Part shown: piece after piece, positions 1 to 5,652 of the stretch
How the letters are laid out: each line of letters opens with the position of its first letter
Position numbering within the stretch: the first letter of the stretch is position 1
NCBI GenBank assembly: GCA_020629995.1
Contig: JAHDCH010000066.1
Coordinates: 3,722 to 11,859 of the forward strand
From: Pseudaestuariivita sp.
GTDB lineage: Bacteria; Pseudomonadota; Alphaproteobacteria; Rhodobacterales; Rhodobacteraceae
Reading direction: 5' to 3'
DNA: 8,138 nucleotides
Program-made: the position numbers and the translations under genes
Notes under the pieces: model-generated
What the model was told of the DNA's origin: nothing
What the model saw: the letters and a program-made list of their open reading frames with translations, nothing else
The model's database searches: none

Positions 1-822
1 GGCCTGACCGGTCAGGTCGCGGTCGAGGTCGCCGAGGAATTCGACGGCAAGATCGGCATCTCCGGCGTGGTCCTCACCCGGATGGACGGCGACGGTCGCG
101 GCGGCGCCGCCCTGTCGATGCGCGCCGTCACCGGCAAGCCCATCAAGTTCGTCGGCGCCGGCGAAAAGATGGACGCTCTGGAAACCTTCGAGCCCGAGCG
201 CATCGCCGGCCGCATCCTCGGCATGGGCGACATCGTGGCCCTCGTGGAAAAGGCGCAGGAAACCATCGAGGCCGAACAGGCCGAAAAGATGATGCGCCGC
301 TTCCAGAAAGGTCAGTTCAACATGAACGACCTGCGGAACCAGCTTGAACAGATGCTCAAGATGGGCGGGATGGAAGGCATGATGTCCATGATGCCCGGCA
401 TGGGCAAAATGGCCAAACAGGTCGAAGAGGCCGGCTTTGACGACAAGATCATCAAACAGCAGATCGCCATGATCCAGTCGATGACCAAGAAAGAGCGCGC
501 CGCCCCCCAGATTCTCCAGGCCTCGCGCAAGAAACGCATCGCCCGCGGCTCGGGCATGGAGGTCTCCGACCTCAACAAACTGCTCAAGATGCACCGCCAG
601 ATGGCCGACATGATGAAAAAGATGGGCAAGGGCGGCATGATGAAAAAGGCCATGAAAGCCATGATGGGCAAAGGCGGCGGCATGCCCGGCATGGAAGGCA
701 TGGATCCCAAGGCTCTCGAAGCAGCCGCCAAGCAAATGGGCAAAATGCCCGGCGGCGGCCTCCCCGGCCTCGGCGGCGGCGCCCTGCCCCCCGGCCTCTC
801 GGGCTTTGGCAAAAAGAAATAA
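1..822 (+). CDS. ffh: Signal recognition particle protein Ffh (SRP54), 5'-truncated by the window edge
   Basis: This is the GTPase/RNA-binding subunit of the bacterial signal recognition particle. It binds 4.5S RNA and signal sequences of nascent membrane proteins and delivers ribosomes to FtsY. The frame is open from base 1, so about 273 C-terminal residues are present and the start lies outside the window. Visible in order: the end of the NG domain, with the G4-type motif TRMD (residues 26-29) followed by GDGRGGAAL, then the G5-region VGAGEKMDALETF (about 51-63). The M domain follows from about residue 95 and holds 30 methionines. It includes the finger-loop region GMEGMMSMMPGMGKM and the SRP-RNA-binding signature RIARGSG (179-185). 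The C-terminus is a Gly/Met/Pro-rich low-complexity tail ending GFGKKK. G1-G3 are off-window. Ffh next to the rpsP-trmD cluster is a common proteobacterial arrangement. Confidence 0.98.
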   Translation, partial: GLTGQVAVEVAEEFDGKIGISGVVLTRMDGDGRGGAALSMRAVTGKPIKFVGAGEKMDALETFEPERIAGRILGMGDIVALVEKAQETIEAEQAEKMMRRFQKGQFNMNDLRNQLEQMLKMGGMEGMMSMMPGMGKMAKQVEEAGFDDKIIKQQIAMIQSMTKKERAAPQILQASRKKRIARGSGMEVSDLNKLLKMHRQMADMMKKMGKGGMMKKAMKAMMGKGGGMPGMEGMDPKALEAAAKQMGKMPGGGLPGLGGGALPPGLSGFGKKK

Positions 823-960
823 CGCCATGTCTTCTTCTCTTTCCAAATATGGCCCCCGGAGGGCCGACCTGCCCCGCGCGCCCCGGCCCGTTCATCGCGG
901 CGCGCCCGCCATGGGTACAAAAACAGCCGCGCGGCGGCGCGTCCTTGAGGTTACCTTGTC
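823..960. other. Intergenic gap with short GC hairpin downstream of ffh
   Basis: This 138-base gap separates ffh from the YeeE pair. A pyrimidine stretch (about 829-844) is followed by an inverted repeat with arms GGCCC (851-855) and GGGCC (861-865) around a 5-base loop. No T-tract follows, so it is not a convincing intrinsic terminator, although it sits where transcription from ffh could be attenuated. The rest is C/G-rich. A GAGG at 947-950 lies 10 bases before the ATG at 961 and is the likely ribosome binding site of the next gene. I see no convincing promoter and no small gene here. Confidence 0.4.
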
Positions 961-1389
961 ATGATCCCCATCGACTGGATATTCGGCCTGATTGGCGGCC
1001 TGATGATCGGCGTCGCCGCGGCGGTGTTCCTGCTGGTCAATGGCCGCATCATGGGCGCATCCGGCCTGCTGGGCGGGCTGGTTGACGGTTCCGGGCGCGG
1101 CAACATGGCCGAACGGCTCGCCTTCATCGGCGGTCTTGTCGGCATGCCGCTTCTGCTTGCCTTCCTGAACGGCGCGCCCGCCACCAACCTGACCACCAGC
1201 CTGCCGATCCTGGTGATCGCGGGGCTGTGCGTCGGCATCGGCACCCGCATGGCCAATGGCTGTACCTCGGGCCACGGCGTCTGCGGTATTTCCCGCTTTT
1301 CGGTCCGCGGCATCGTCGCCACGCTGTGCTACCTCGTCGCTGGCGCGCTGGTCATGTTTGTCGCCCGCCACGTCCTGGGGGTGATCTGA
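961..1389 (+). CDS. YeeE/YedE-family transporter subunit, N-terminal half (PmpA/PmpB-like)
   Basis: A 142-residue integral membrane protein of the YeeE/YedE (sulfur transport) family. Members are thought to pass thiosulfate or related sulfur compounds across the inner membrane. It has hydrophobic helices at about residues 7-26, 53-69, 80-94 and 115-138. Family hallmarks are GRIMGASGLLGG (28-39) and NGCTSGHGVCG (99-109). Cys101 and Cys108 in the second motif belong to the conserved cysteine set considered functional in YeeE. In many alphaproteobacteria the protein is encoded as two half-genes, and that is the case here. The stop overlaps the next ATG in a TGATG junction, so the halves are translationally coupled and probably assemble together. 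The start has GAGG 10 bases upstream. No sulfurtransferase, beta-lactamase-like dioxygenase or ArsR/BigR regulator, which often accompany such pairs, is visible nearby, so the substrate is inferred from family only. Confidence 0.88.
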   Translation: MIPIDWIFGLIGGLMIGVAAAVFLLVNGRIMGASGLLGGLVDGSGRGNMAERLAFIGGLVGMPLLLAFLNGAPATNLTTSLPILVIAGLCVGIGTRMANGCTSGHGVCGISRFSVRGIVATLCYLVAGALVMFVARHVLGVI

Positions 1390-1817
1390 TGCGCGTCCTG
1401 ATCGCTCTTCTGGCTGGCAGCCTCTTTGGCATGGGCCTGACGGTGTCCGGCATGACCGACACAGCCAAAGTGCAGGGGTGGCTCGACATCTTCGGTGCTT
1501 GGGATCCGACGCTGGCCTTTGTGCTGGGCGGGGCAATCCTGCCCATGCTCGCCGCCTGGGCCTTTGCCAACCGCCGCGCCACCGCGCTGCTGGGCACGCC
1601 CATCCCCGCCCCGTCCGAGCCGGTGATCGACCGCCGCCTCGTGATCGGCTCGGCGCTGTTTGGCACCGGCTGGGCGCTTGCCGGTCTCTGCCCCGGTCCG
1701 GCGATGGCCGTTCTGGGTCATGGCGGCTGGCCCGCACTGGCTTTCTTTGGCGCGATGGTCGCTGGCATGATCGCACAGCCGCATATCCCGATCCGGGTGC
1801 CCGCCAATGCAGCTTGA
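1389..1817 (+). CDS. YeeE/YedE-family transporter subunit, C-terminal half (DUF6691-like)
   Basis: A 142-residue membrane protein, the partner half of the preceding YeeE/YedE protein. I chose the ATG at 1389 over upstream in-frame codons because it gives a TGATG overlap with the first half, is preceded by a G-rich ribosome binding site (GGGGGTGA, 1377-1384) and begins directly with a membrane helix. Family motifs: GMGLTVSGM (14-22), a long helix around 42-60, GTGWALAGLCPGPA (92-105) with the conserved Cys101, and a last helix about 115-129. Known YeeE structures use conserved cysteines from both halves to relay thiosulfate, and this half supplies the GLCPGPA one. The hydrophilic linker at about 62-83 contains no extra domain. 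Its end overlaps the start of the next gene by 11 bases. Confidence 0.87.
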   Translation: MRVLIALLAGSLFGMGLTVSGMTDTAKVQGWLDIFGAWDPTLAFVLGGAILPMLAAWAFANRRATALLGTPIPAPSEPVIDRRLVIGSALFGTGWALAGLCPGPAMAVLGHGGWPALAFFGAMVAGMIAQPHIPIRVPANAA

Positions 1818-2316
1818 GACCGCCCGCCTCACCCTGCGCAAACCCGGCCCCCAGGACGCCGAGCGCGCCGTTGCATTCTTTACCAGCCCGCGCGCAGAGT
1901 TTGTGGGCGCGCCCTATACGCCGGGCAAGGCCTGGCGGCACTTTGCAGCCGAGATCGGCCACTGGGATCTTTTGGGTTTCGGGATGTGGGCCTTCTGCGC
2001 CAAGGGCAGCGATACTGCCCTCGGCCTTGCCGGGCCCTGGTGCCCCATCGACTGGCCCGAGAACGAGATCGGCTGGCTCACCTTTGACGGTGGCGAAGGC
2101 CACGGCTACGCGTTCGAAGCCGCCAATGCCGCGCTCGACCACGCCTATGGCACCCTCGGCTGGACCACCGCCGTCAGCTACATCGACCCGGCGAACACCC
2201 GCTCGATCGCTTTGGCCGAACGGCTGGGTGCCGCTCTGGACACGGACGCGCCCCAGCCCAAGCCCGACCAGCCCTGCCTTGTCTACCGCCACCCGGTGCG
2301 AAAGGTGGCCGCATGA
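1807..2316 (+). CDS. GNAT-family N-acetyltransferase, RimJ/RimL-like (copy 1)
   Basis: A 169-residue acetyl-CoA-dependent acyltransferase of the Acetyltransf_3 (RimJ/RimL) type. It starts with the typical beta-1 signature ETARLTLRKP (4-13). It contains GHWDLLGFGMW (51-61) and DWPENEIGW (82-90), the acetyl-CoA pyrophosphate-binding loop region GEGHGYAFEA (96-105), and the late GNAT segment DPANTRSIALAERLGA (127-142), in which the Asn and following helix are characteristic. The substrate is unknown. RimJ/RimL relatives acetylate the N-termini of ribosomal proteins, and relatives also acetylate small molecules. The start overlaps the transporter gene by 11 bases with only a weak GGG upstream, which suggests translational coupling. 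The next gene is a clear paralogue. I infer an acetyltransferase with high confidence and claim no specific target. Confidence 0.9.
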   Translation: MQLETARLTLRKPGPQDAERAVAFFTSPRAEFVGAPYTPGKAWRHFAAEIGHWDLLGFGMWAFCAKGSDTALGLAGPWCPIDWPENEIGWLTFDGGEGHGYAFEAANAALDHAYGTLGWTTAVSYIDPANTRSIALAERLGAALDTDAPQPKPDQPCLVYRHPVRKVAA

Positions 2317-2843
2317 CAACCGTCACCTTCACCATCCCCGAGATCGAGACCCCGCGCCTGCGCCTGCGCGCACCCAAGGTGTCGGATCTGGAGACCTATA
2401 TCGACTTCCGCGCCTCCGACCGCTCCAAAACGGTCGGCGGGCCCTATCCACGCCATACCGGCTGGGGCCAGTTCGCCGGGCTGATCGGCCATTGGGTGAT
2501 CCGCGGGTTCGGCCGCTGGATGGTCGCCGACAAGGCCGACGATACGCCGCTTGGCATCGTCGGCCTCTACCACCCCGAAGATTGGCCGGAACCGGAAATC
2601 GCATGGTCCGTGTTTGACGCCGCCGAAGGCCGCGGCATCGCCTGTGAGGCGGCCCTCGCCAGCCGCGCCTACGCCTATGACACGCTTGGCTGGTCCGGGG
2701 CGATGTCCCTTGTCGATCCGGCCAACACCCGTTCGGTGGCTCTGGCCCGGCGGCTGGGCTGCACACCGGACGGCACCTACGACCACCCGACCTACGGCCT
2801 GATGCATATCTGGCGCCACCCCGCCCCGGAGACCCTCGCATGA
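2313..2843 (+). CDS. GNAT-family N-acetyltransferase, RimJ/RimL-like (copy 2)
   Basis: A 176-residue paralogue of the preceding acetyltransferase. Shared blocks appear in the same order: ETPRLRLRAP (12-21), GHWVIRGFGRW (59-69), DWPEPEIAW (90-98), EGRGIACEA (105-113) for the acetyl-CoA loop, TLGW (124-127) and DPANTRSVALARRLG (135-149), with RHP near the C-terminus in both. The ATG lies in an ATGA overlap with the first copy's stop, with AAAGG (2301-2305) 7 bases upstream. The pair looks like an old tandem duplication that has diverged substantially outside the motifs. Copy 1 has EGHGYAFEA where copy 2 has EGRGIACEA. Both keep the acetyl-CoA site, so both are probably active. Substrates are unknown, and co-translation suggests related or complementary ones. 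Confidence 0.9.
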   Translation: MTTVTFTIPEIETPRLRLRAPKVSDLETYIDFRASDRSKTVGGPYPRHTGWGQFAGLIGHWVIRGFGRWMVADKADDTPLGIVGLYHPEDWPEPEIAWSVFDAAEGRGIACEAALASRAYAYDTLGWSGAMSLVDPANTRSVALARRLGCTPDGTYDHPTYGLMHIWRHPAPETLA

Positions 2844-3136
2844 CAGATACCACCCAACGCGCCGCCGAAATCCTGGCCGAGCACCGCGCCTCGATCGACC
2901 GCCTCGATGCGATCCTGATCTACACGCTCGGCGAGCGCTTCAAACACACCCAGGCCGTGGGCAAGCTCAAGGCCGAACACGCCCTTCCGCCCTCCGATCC
3001 GGCCCGCGAGGCCAAGCAGATCGCCCGGCTCGAAGACTTTGCCAAGGACGCGGACGTCGATCCCGTCTTTGCCAAGAAACTGCTGAACTTCATCATCGCC
3101 GAAGTCATCCAGCACCACAAACAACACCAGACGTAG
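2840..3136 (+). CDS. Chorismate mutase, AroQ class (monofunctional)
   Basis: A 98-residue all-helical protein that should convert chorismate to prephenate, the first committed step to phenylalanine and tyrosine, in the cytoplasm. It aligns without gaps to the start of the E. coli P-protein mutase domain. Arg16, Arg33, Lys44, Asp53, Arg56 and Glu57 occupy the places of catalytic Arg11, Arg28, Lys39, Asp48, Arg51 and Glu52. The late helix carries EVIQHHKQHQ, with a histidine where the E. coli enzyme has Gln88. It is a single domain without prephenate dehydratase or dehydrogenase. The start sits in an ATGA overlap with the second acetyltransferase, and GGAGA (2828-2832) lies 7 bases upstream. 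The stop codon TAG touches the base of a hairpin. Confidence 0.93.
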   Translation: MTDTTQRAAEILAEHRASIDRLDAILIYTLGERFKHTQAVGKLKAEHALPPSDPAREAKQIARLEDFAKDADVDPVFAKKLLNFIIAEVIQHHKQHQT

Positions 3137-3159
3137 GATGGGTGCTCGCCACCCATCTT
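3135..3159 (+). repeat. Perfect hairpin (GATGGGTG/CACCCATC) between chorismate mutase gene and rpsP
   Basis: Arms at 3137-3144 and 3150-3157 form a perfect 8-bp stem with a 5-base loop (CTCGC). One G-T pair (3136/3158) and one A-T pair (3135/3159) extend it to 10 bp. It begins inside the stop codon of the chorismate mutase gene and ends 28 bases before the rpsP start. The following bases TTCCCACG give only a very weak T-run, so termination would be inefficient at best. It could be a partial terminator, an mRNA processing or stabilising hairpin, or a copy of a dispersed palindromic element. The sequence alone does not decide between these. Confidence 0.6.
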
Positions 3160-3187
3160 CCCACGCCATTCAAAGGAGAAACTCACA

Positions 3188-3601
3188 ATGGCCATGAAAA
3201 TCCGTCTCGCCCGTGGCGGCTCGAAAAAGCGCCCCTTCTATCGCATCGTCGCGGCCGACAGCCGCATGCCCCGCGATGGCCGCTTCATCGAAAAGCTGGG
3301 CACCTACAACCCGCTCCTGCCGAAAGACAGCGAAGACCGCGTCAAGATGAACATCGAGCGCATCAAGTACTGGCTGGACCAGGGCGCCCAGCCCACCGAC
3401 CGGATCGCGCGCTTCCTCGAAGCGGCGGGCGAGCTGCCCAAGACCGAGCGCAACAACCCCAACAAAGCCGAGCCCGGCCAAAAGGCCAAGGACCGCGCCG
3501 AAGAGAAAGCCGCCAAGGCAGCTGAAGCCGCCGAGGCAGCCGCCGCACCTGCAGAAGAGCCGGCCGCAGAAGAAGCAGCCGCAGAAGAGACCGCAGAATA
3601 A
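3188..3601 (+). CDS. rpsP: 30S ribosomal protein S16 (bS16) with Ala/Glu-rich C-terminal tail
   Basis: A 137-residue small-subunit protein involved in early 30S assembly. The canonical S16 fold covers residues 1 to about 85: [20 protein letters not shown] at the N-terminus, [20 protein letters not shown], then the helix [19 protein letters not shown]. From about residue 88 it has a highly charged extension of roughly 50 residues that ends as Ala/Glu low complexity (about 105-137). Such tails are common in alphaproteobacterial S16 but absent from the roughly 80-residue E. coli protein. AAAGGAG (3171-3177) lies 10 bases upstream of the ATG, a strong ribosome binding site that fits a highly expressed gene. 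It is the first ribosomal gene of the rimM-trmD-rplS cluster, with bluB 5 bases downstream. Confidence 0.98.
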   Translation: MAMKIRLARGGSKKRPFYRIVAADSRMPRDGRFIEKLGTYNPLLPKDSEDRVKMNIERIKYWLDQGAQPTDRIARFLEAAGELPKTERNNPNKAEPGQKAKDRAEEKAAKAAEAAEAAAAPAEEPAAEEAAAEETAE

Positions 3602-3606
3602 GCGGC

Positions 3607-4251
3607 ATGACAGCCCCCGGCGCCCCGCATTTCGACGCGGCCTTCCGCGACGACCTGCGCAGGCTCATGGCCTGGCGCCGGGACGTGCGTCATTTTCAGA
3701 CGCATCCCGTGGACGAGGCAGTGCTCACGCGCTGCCTCTCTGCCTTTTCCGCCGCCCCCTCGGTTGGCCTCAGCGAGCCATGGCGCCTCATCCGCGTCAG
3801 CTCCCCCGCCGCCCGCGCAGCAGCAATCACCAATTTCGAAACCGCCAACGCACAGGCCCTTGCCGGATATGATGGCGAGGATGCCGAGACCTATGCGGGC
3901 CTCAAACTGTCGGGCATGCACCAAGCGCCCGTGCATCTGGCCGTGTTTTCCGACGAAGCCACGACCAAAGGCCGGGGCCTCGGCCGCGCCACCATGCCCG
4001 AGATGCTGCGCTATTCGGTTGTTGGCGCGATCCAGCTGTTCTGGCTGGCCGCCCGCGCCGAAGGGCTTGGCGTCGGCTGGGTGTCGATCCTCGACCCCGA
4101 GGCGCTGACCGAGGCGCTGGATGTCCCAAAGGACTGGCACCTCGTCGCCTACCTCTGCGTCGGCTGGCCCCGGGCCGACCACGCCACCCCCGAGCTTGAA
4201 CGCGCAGGCTGGGAAGCCCGCGCCAAAAGCCTGATCGTCGAGGACCGCTGA
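3607..4251 (+). CDS. bluB: 5,6-dimethylbenzimidazole synthase BluB
   Basis: A 214-residue nitroreductase-fold enzyme that cleaves reduced FMN with O2 to form 5,6-dimethylbenzimidazole, the lower ligand of vitamin B12. Diagnostic features: AWRRDVRHF (22-30) with Asp26 at the place of the essential Asp32 of Sinorhizobium BluB; PSVGLSEPWRLIRV (51-64), the flavin-contacting segment; RATMPEMLRYSVVGAIQ (127-143); and EGLGVGWVSILDP (152-164), whose Ser160 matches the conserved active-site serine (Ser167). These separate BluB from generic nitroreductases. The ATG is 5 bases after the rpsP stop with no good Shine-Dalgarno, so translation probably depends on ribosomes finishing rpsP. The stop overlaps the next small gene (TGATG). 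No other cobalamin genes are in the window, so its place inside a ribosomal operon is the odd point. Confidence 0.93.
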   Translation: MTAPGAPHFDAAFRDDLRRLMAWRRDVRHFQTHPVDEAVLTRCLSAFSAAPSVGLSEPWRLIRVSSPAARAAAITNFETANAQALAGYDGEDAETYAGLKLSGMHQAPVHLAVFSDEATTKGRGLGRATMPEMLRYSVVGAIQLFWLAARAEGLGVGWVSILDPEALTEALDVPKDWHLVAYLCVGWPRADHATPELERAGWEARAKSLIVEDR

Positions 4252-4391
4252 TGTTCCGTTTGATCCGCCTTGTGATCTTCGTCATGCTCGCCTTCGTGAC
4301 CGGCGTCTTTTACGAACGCCTGGGCGCCAGTGAACGCTGCACCGCTGCGGGCGGAACCATGGAGGACGGCCTGTGCCGGATGACGCAATGA
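4251..4391 (+). CDS. 46-residue single-pass membrane micro-protein, unknown function
   Basis: This small gene fills the space between bluB and rimM exactly. Its ATG overlaps the bluB stop (TGATG, 4249-4253), with GAGGA (4240-4244) 6 bases upstream. Its TGA overlaps the rimM start (ATGA, 4388-4391). The product begins [20 protein letters not shown], one hydrophobic helix (about 4-21) after Arg3 and Arg6, so it should be anchored with the N-terminus inside. A short external tail carries Cys30 and Cys42 in an [15 protein letters not shown] arrangement, able to form a disulfide in the periplasm. I do not recognise a named family. The tight junctions, good ribosome binding site and sensible topology support a real gene. 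Its function cannot be inferred beyond a small membrane protein co-translated with BluB and RimM. Confidence 0.72.
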   Translation: MFRLIRLVIFVMLAFVTGVFYERLGASERCTAAGGTMEDGLCRMTQ

Positions 4392-4891
4392 CCGAGACTG
4401 TTTGTGTCGGCACCATCGCGGGCGCTTACGGCGTGCGCGGAGAGGTGCGCCTCAAGAGCTTTACCGCCGAACCGACCGGCATCGCCGACTACGGCCCCGT
4501 CCAGACCGAGGATGGCGCGCGCCGCTTCACGATCAACCTGATCCGACCGGTCAAGGGCGGCTTTACCGCGCGCCTGATCGGGATCGAGACCAAGGAACAG
4601 GCCGACGCGCTCAAGGGCACGCGCCTCTACCTGCCGCGCACCGCGCTGCCGTCGCTGCCCGATGACGAATTCTACCACGCCGACCTGATCGGACTTGAGG
4701 TGTTCGACACCGGCGGAGAGGCCGTCGGCCGCGTCAAATCGGTGCAATCCAACGGCGCCGACGACCTGCTCGAGCTGCACGGCCCCGGTCTCAAGAACAC
4801 CGTCCTTCTGCTGTTTACCCGCGCCAATGTGCCCACTGTCGATCTGGCCGCAGGCCGCATCGTGATCGACCCGCCCGAGGGCACGTTCTGA
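4388..4891 (+). CDS. rimM: Ribosome maturation factor RimM
   Basis: A 167-residue factor that binds S19 in the 30S head and promotes 16S rRNA processing and late 30S assembly. The N-terminal beta-barrel opens with [21 protein letters not shown] (the GVRGEV signature at about 15-20) and includes [18 protein letters not shown]. The C-terminal PRC-barrel domain starts with [14 protein letters not shown] (about 91-104) and contains [10 protein letters not shown]. The final strand reads [19 protein letters not shown] chose the ATG at 4388 because it forms an ATGA overlap with the micro-protein stop and gives the usual short N-terminus. An in-frame GTG at 4373, with GGAGG (4361-4365) 7 bases upstream, would add five residues and is a real alternative. 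The rpsP - rimM - trmD - rplS order supports the call. Confidence 0.96.
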   Translation: MTETVCVGTIAGAYGVRGEVRLKSFTAEPTGIADYGPVQTEDGARRFTINLIRPVKGGFTARLIGIETKEQADALKGTRLYLPRTALPSLPDDEFYHADLIGLEVFDTGGEAVGRVKSVQSNGADDLLELHGPGLKNTVLLLFTRANVPTVDLAAGRIVIDPPEGTF

Positions 4892-5613
4892 GCGTCCGTC
4901 CCCCCTTTCGCCTGACCCCGCTGGGCGTGGCGCTGTCTTATGTGCCGCTCTATGCCGGGCCGGTTCTGACCGGGCTGGCCTGCCTCACCGCATGGTCAAT
5001 TCCCGCGTTTGGCCTGATCTTTGCGGCGCTGGTGCTGTATGCACGGCCCGGCCAGTCCGCAGTCGCGGCCTGCGTGACTGTCGCGCTCAACATCGCCATC
5101 GCGGGCCTGCTGTATGCGGCGGGTCTGGGCCTGTCCTATCTGACCGGCCCGGTAGAGGGCCTTTTGTGGATGACGCTCGGCTTGTCGGCGCTCAGCGCGG
5201 TCTGGCTGGCGCACCGGTATCGCAACCTCGCGCAGATGGACGCGGCGCTGGACGATGCTCTGACCGGGATGAAGGCCGAGTTTGCCGATTGGGAAGACGT
5301 GCTGGCCGATGGCGGAGCGCCCCAGCGCCTGCTCGCGGCGCTCGAACATGGGCGCGAGGTCGCACCAGAGGATCTGCCCGGGATCCTGAACGCGCTGAAC
5401 GCCGCCGATCCGCGCGTTCTGGCCCGCGACGTTGCCCGCCATGCGGACATGCACGCGAACGGCCTCAGGGTGGCGCTGGCGTGGTTTGCCCAAGACATTG
5501 TGCCGCGCGATCTGCTGTCCGGGCCCGAGCTTGAAGACCTGCTCGAAGACGCCGCCCAAGCGGGATGGGAGGCCGAAGCCGCGCCGCTGGCCGCCCGCTT
5601 TGCCACGCGCTGA
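4888..5613 (+). CDS. Unknown four-helix membrane protein with acidic helical C-terminal domain, probable CTG start
   Basis: I do not recognise a family. From the CTG at 4888 the protein has 241 residues. It has a short basic N-terminus (Arg4, Arg8), then four hydrophobic segments at about 12-35, 37-51, 57-84 and 91-108. The boundary HRYRN (109-113) follows, then a soluble Ala/Asp/Glu/Leu-rich helical domain (about 114-241) that should lie in the cytoplasm. The start is uncertain. No ATG is available, and the first GTG (4927) has no ribosome binding site and begins inside the first helix. The CTG sits in a CTGA overlap with the rimM stop, exactly like the ATGA junctions elsewhere here, and GAGGG (4877-4881) lies 6 bases upstream. 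The 13 codons between CTG and GTG are G/C-ending in 11 cases, as in coding sequence. Placement between rimM and trmD suggests co-expression with ribosome and tRNA maturation genes. Confidence 0.8.
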   Translation: MSVRPPFRLTPLGVALSYVPLYAGPVLTGLACLTAWSIPAFGLIFAALVLYARPGQSAVAACVTVALNIAIAGLLYAAGLGLSYLTGPVEGLLWMTLGLSALSAVWLAHRYRNLAQMDAALDDALTGMKAEFADWEDVLADGGAPQRLLAALEHGREVAPEDLPGILNALNAADPRVLARDVARHADMHANGLRVALAWFAQDIVPRDLLSGPELEDLLEDAAQAGWEAEAAPLAARFATR

Positions 5614-5652
5614 GGGTTGCAAACCGCCGCCCCCTGCCGATACCCAAGGGCC

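Noticed and set aside
961..1817. The two YeeE pieces as a single gene broken by a frameshift
   Set aside because: Split two-gene versions are normal in alphaproteobacteria, the second half has its own ATG and G-rich ribosome binding site, and both halves keep their motifs intact.
892..2319. A 475-codon open frame on the minus strand opposite the YeeE pair and first acetyltransferase
   Set aside because: It is antisense to three genes with clear family motifs, its product is a Gly/Arg/Ala/Pro-rich mixture with no recognisable domain, and long antisense frames are expected at this GC content.
1478..2617. A 379-codon plus-strand frame spanning the second YeeE half and both acetyltransferases
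   Set aside because: It is out of frame with all three recognised genes and encodes Arg/Pro/Ser-rich sequence without domains.
4373..4390. rimM starting at the GTG at 4373 because GGAGG lies 7 bases upstream
   Set aside because: It is not excluded, but the ATG at 4388 fits the ATGA coupling pattern and the usual RimM N-terminus; the alternative is noted in the rimM entry.
5614..5652. A short GGTT/AACC inverted repeat before trmD as a terminator or operator
   Set aside because: Only 4 bp with a 3-base loop; this is expected by chance and has no T-run.
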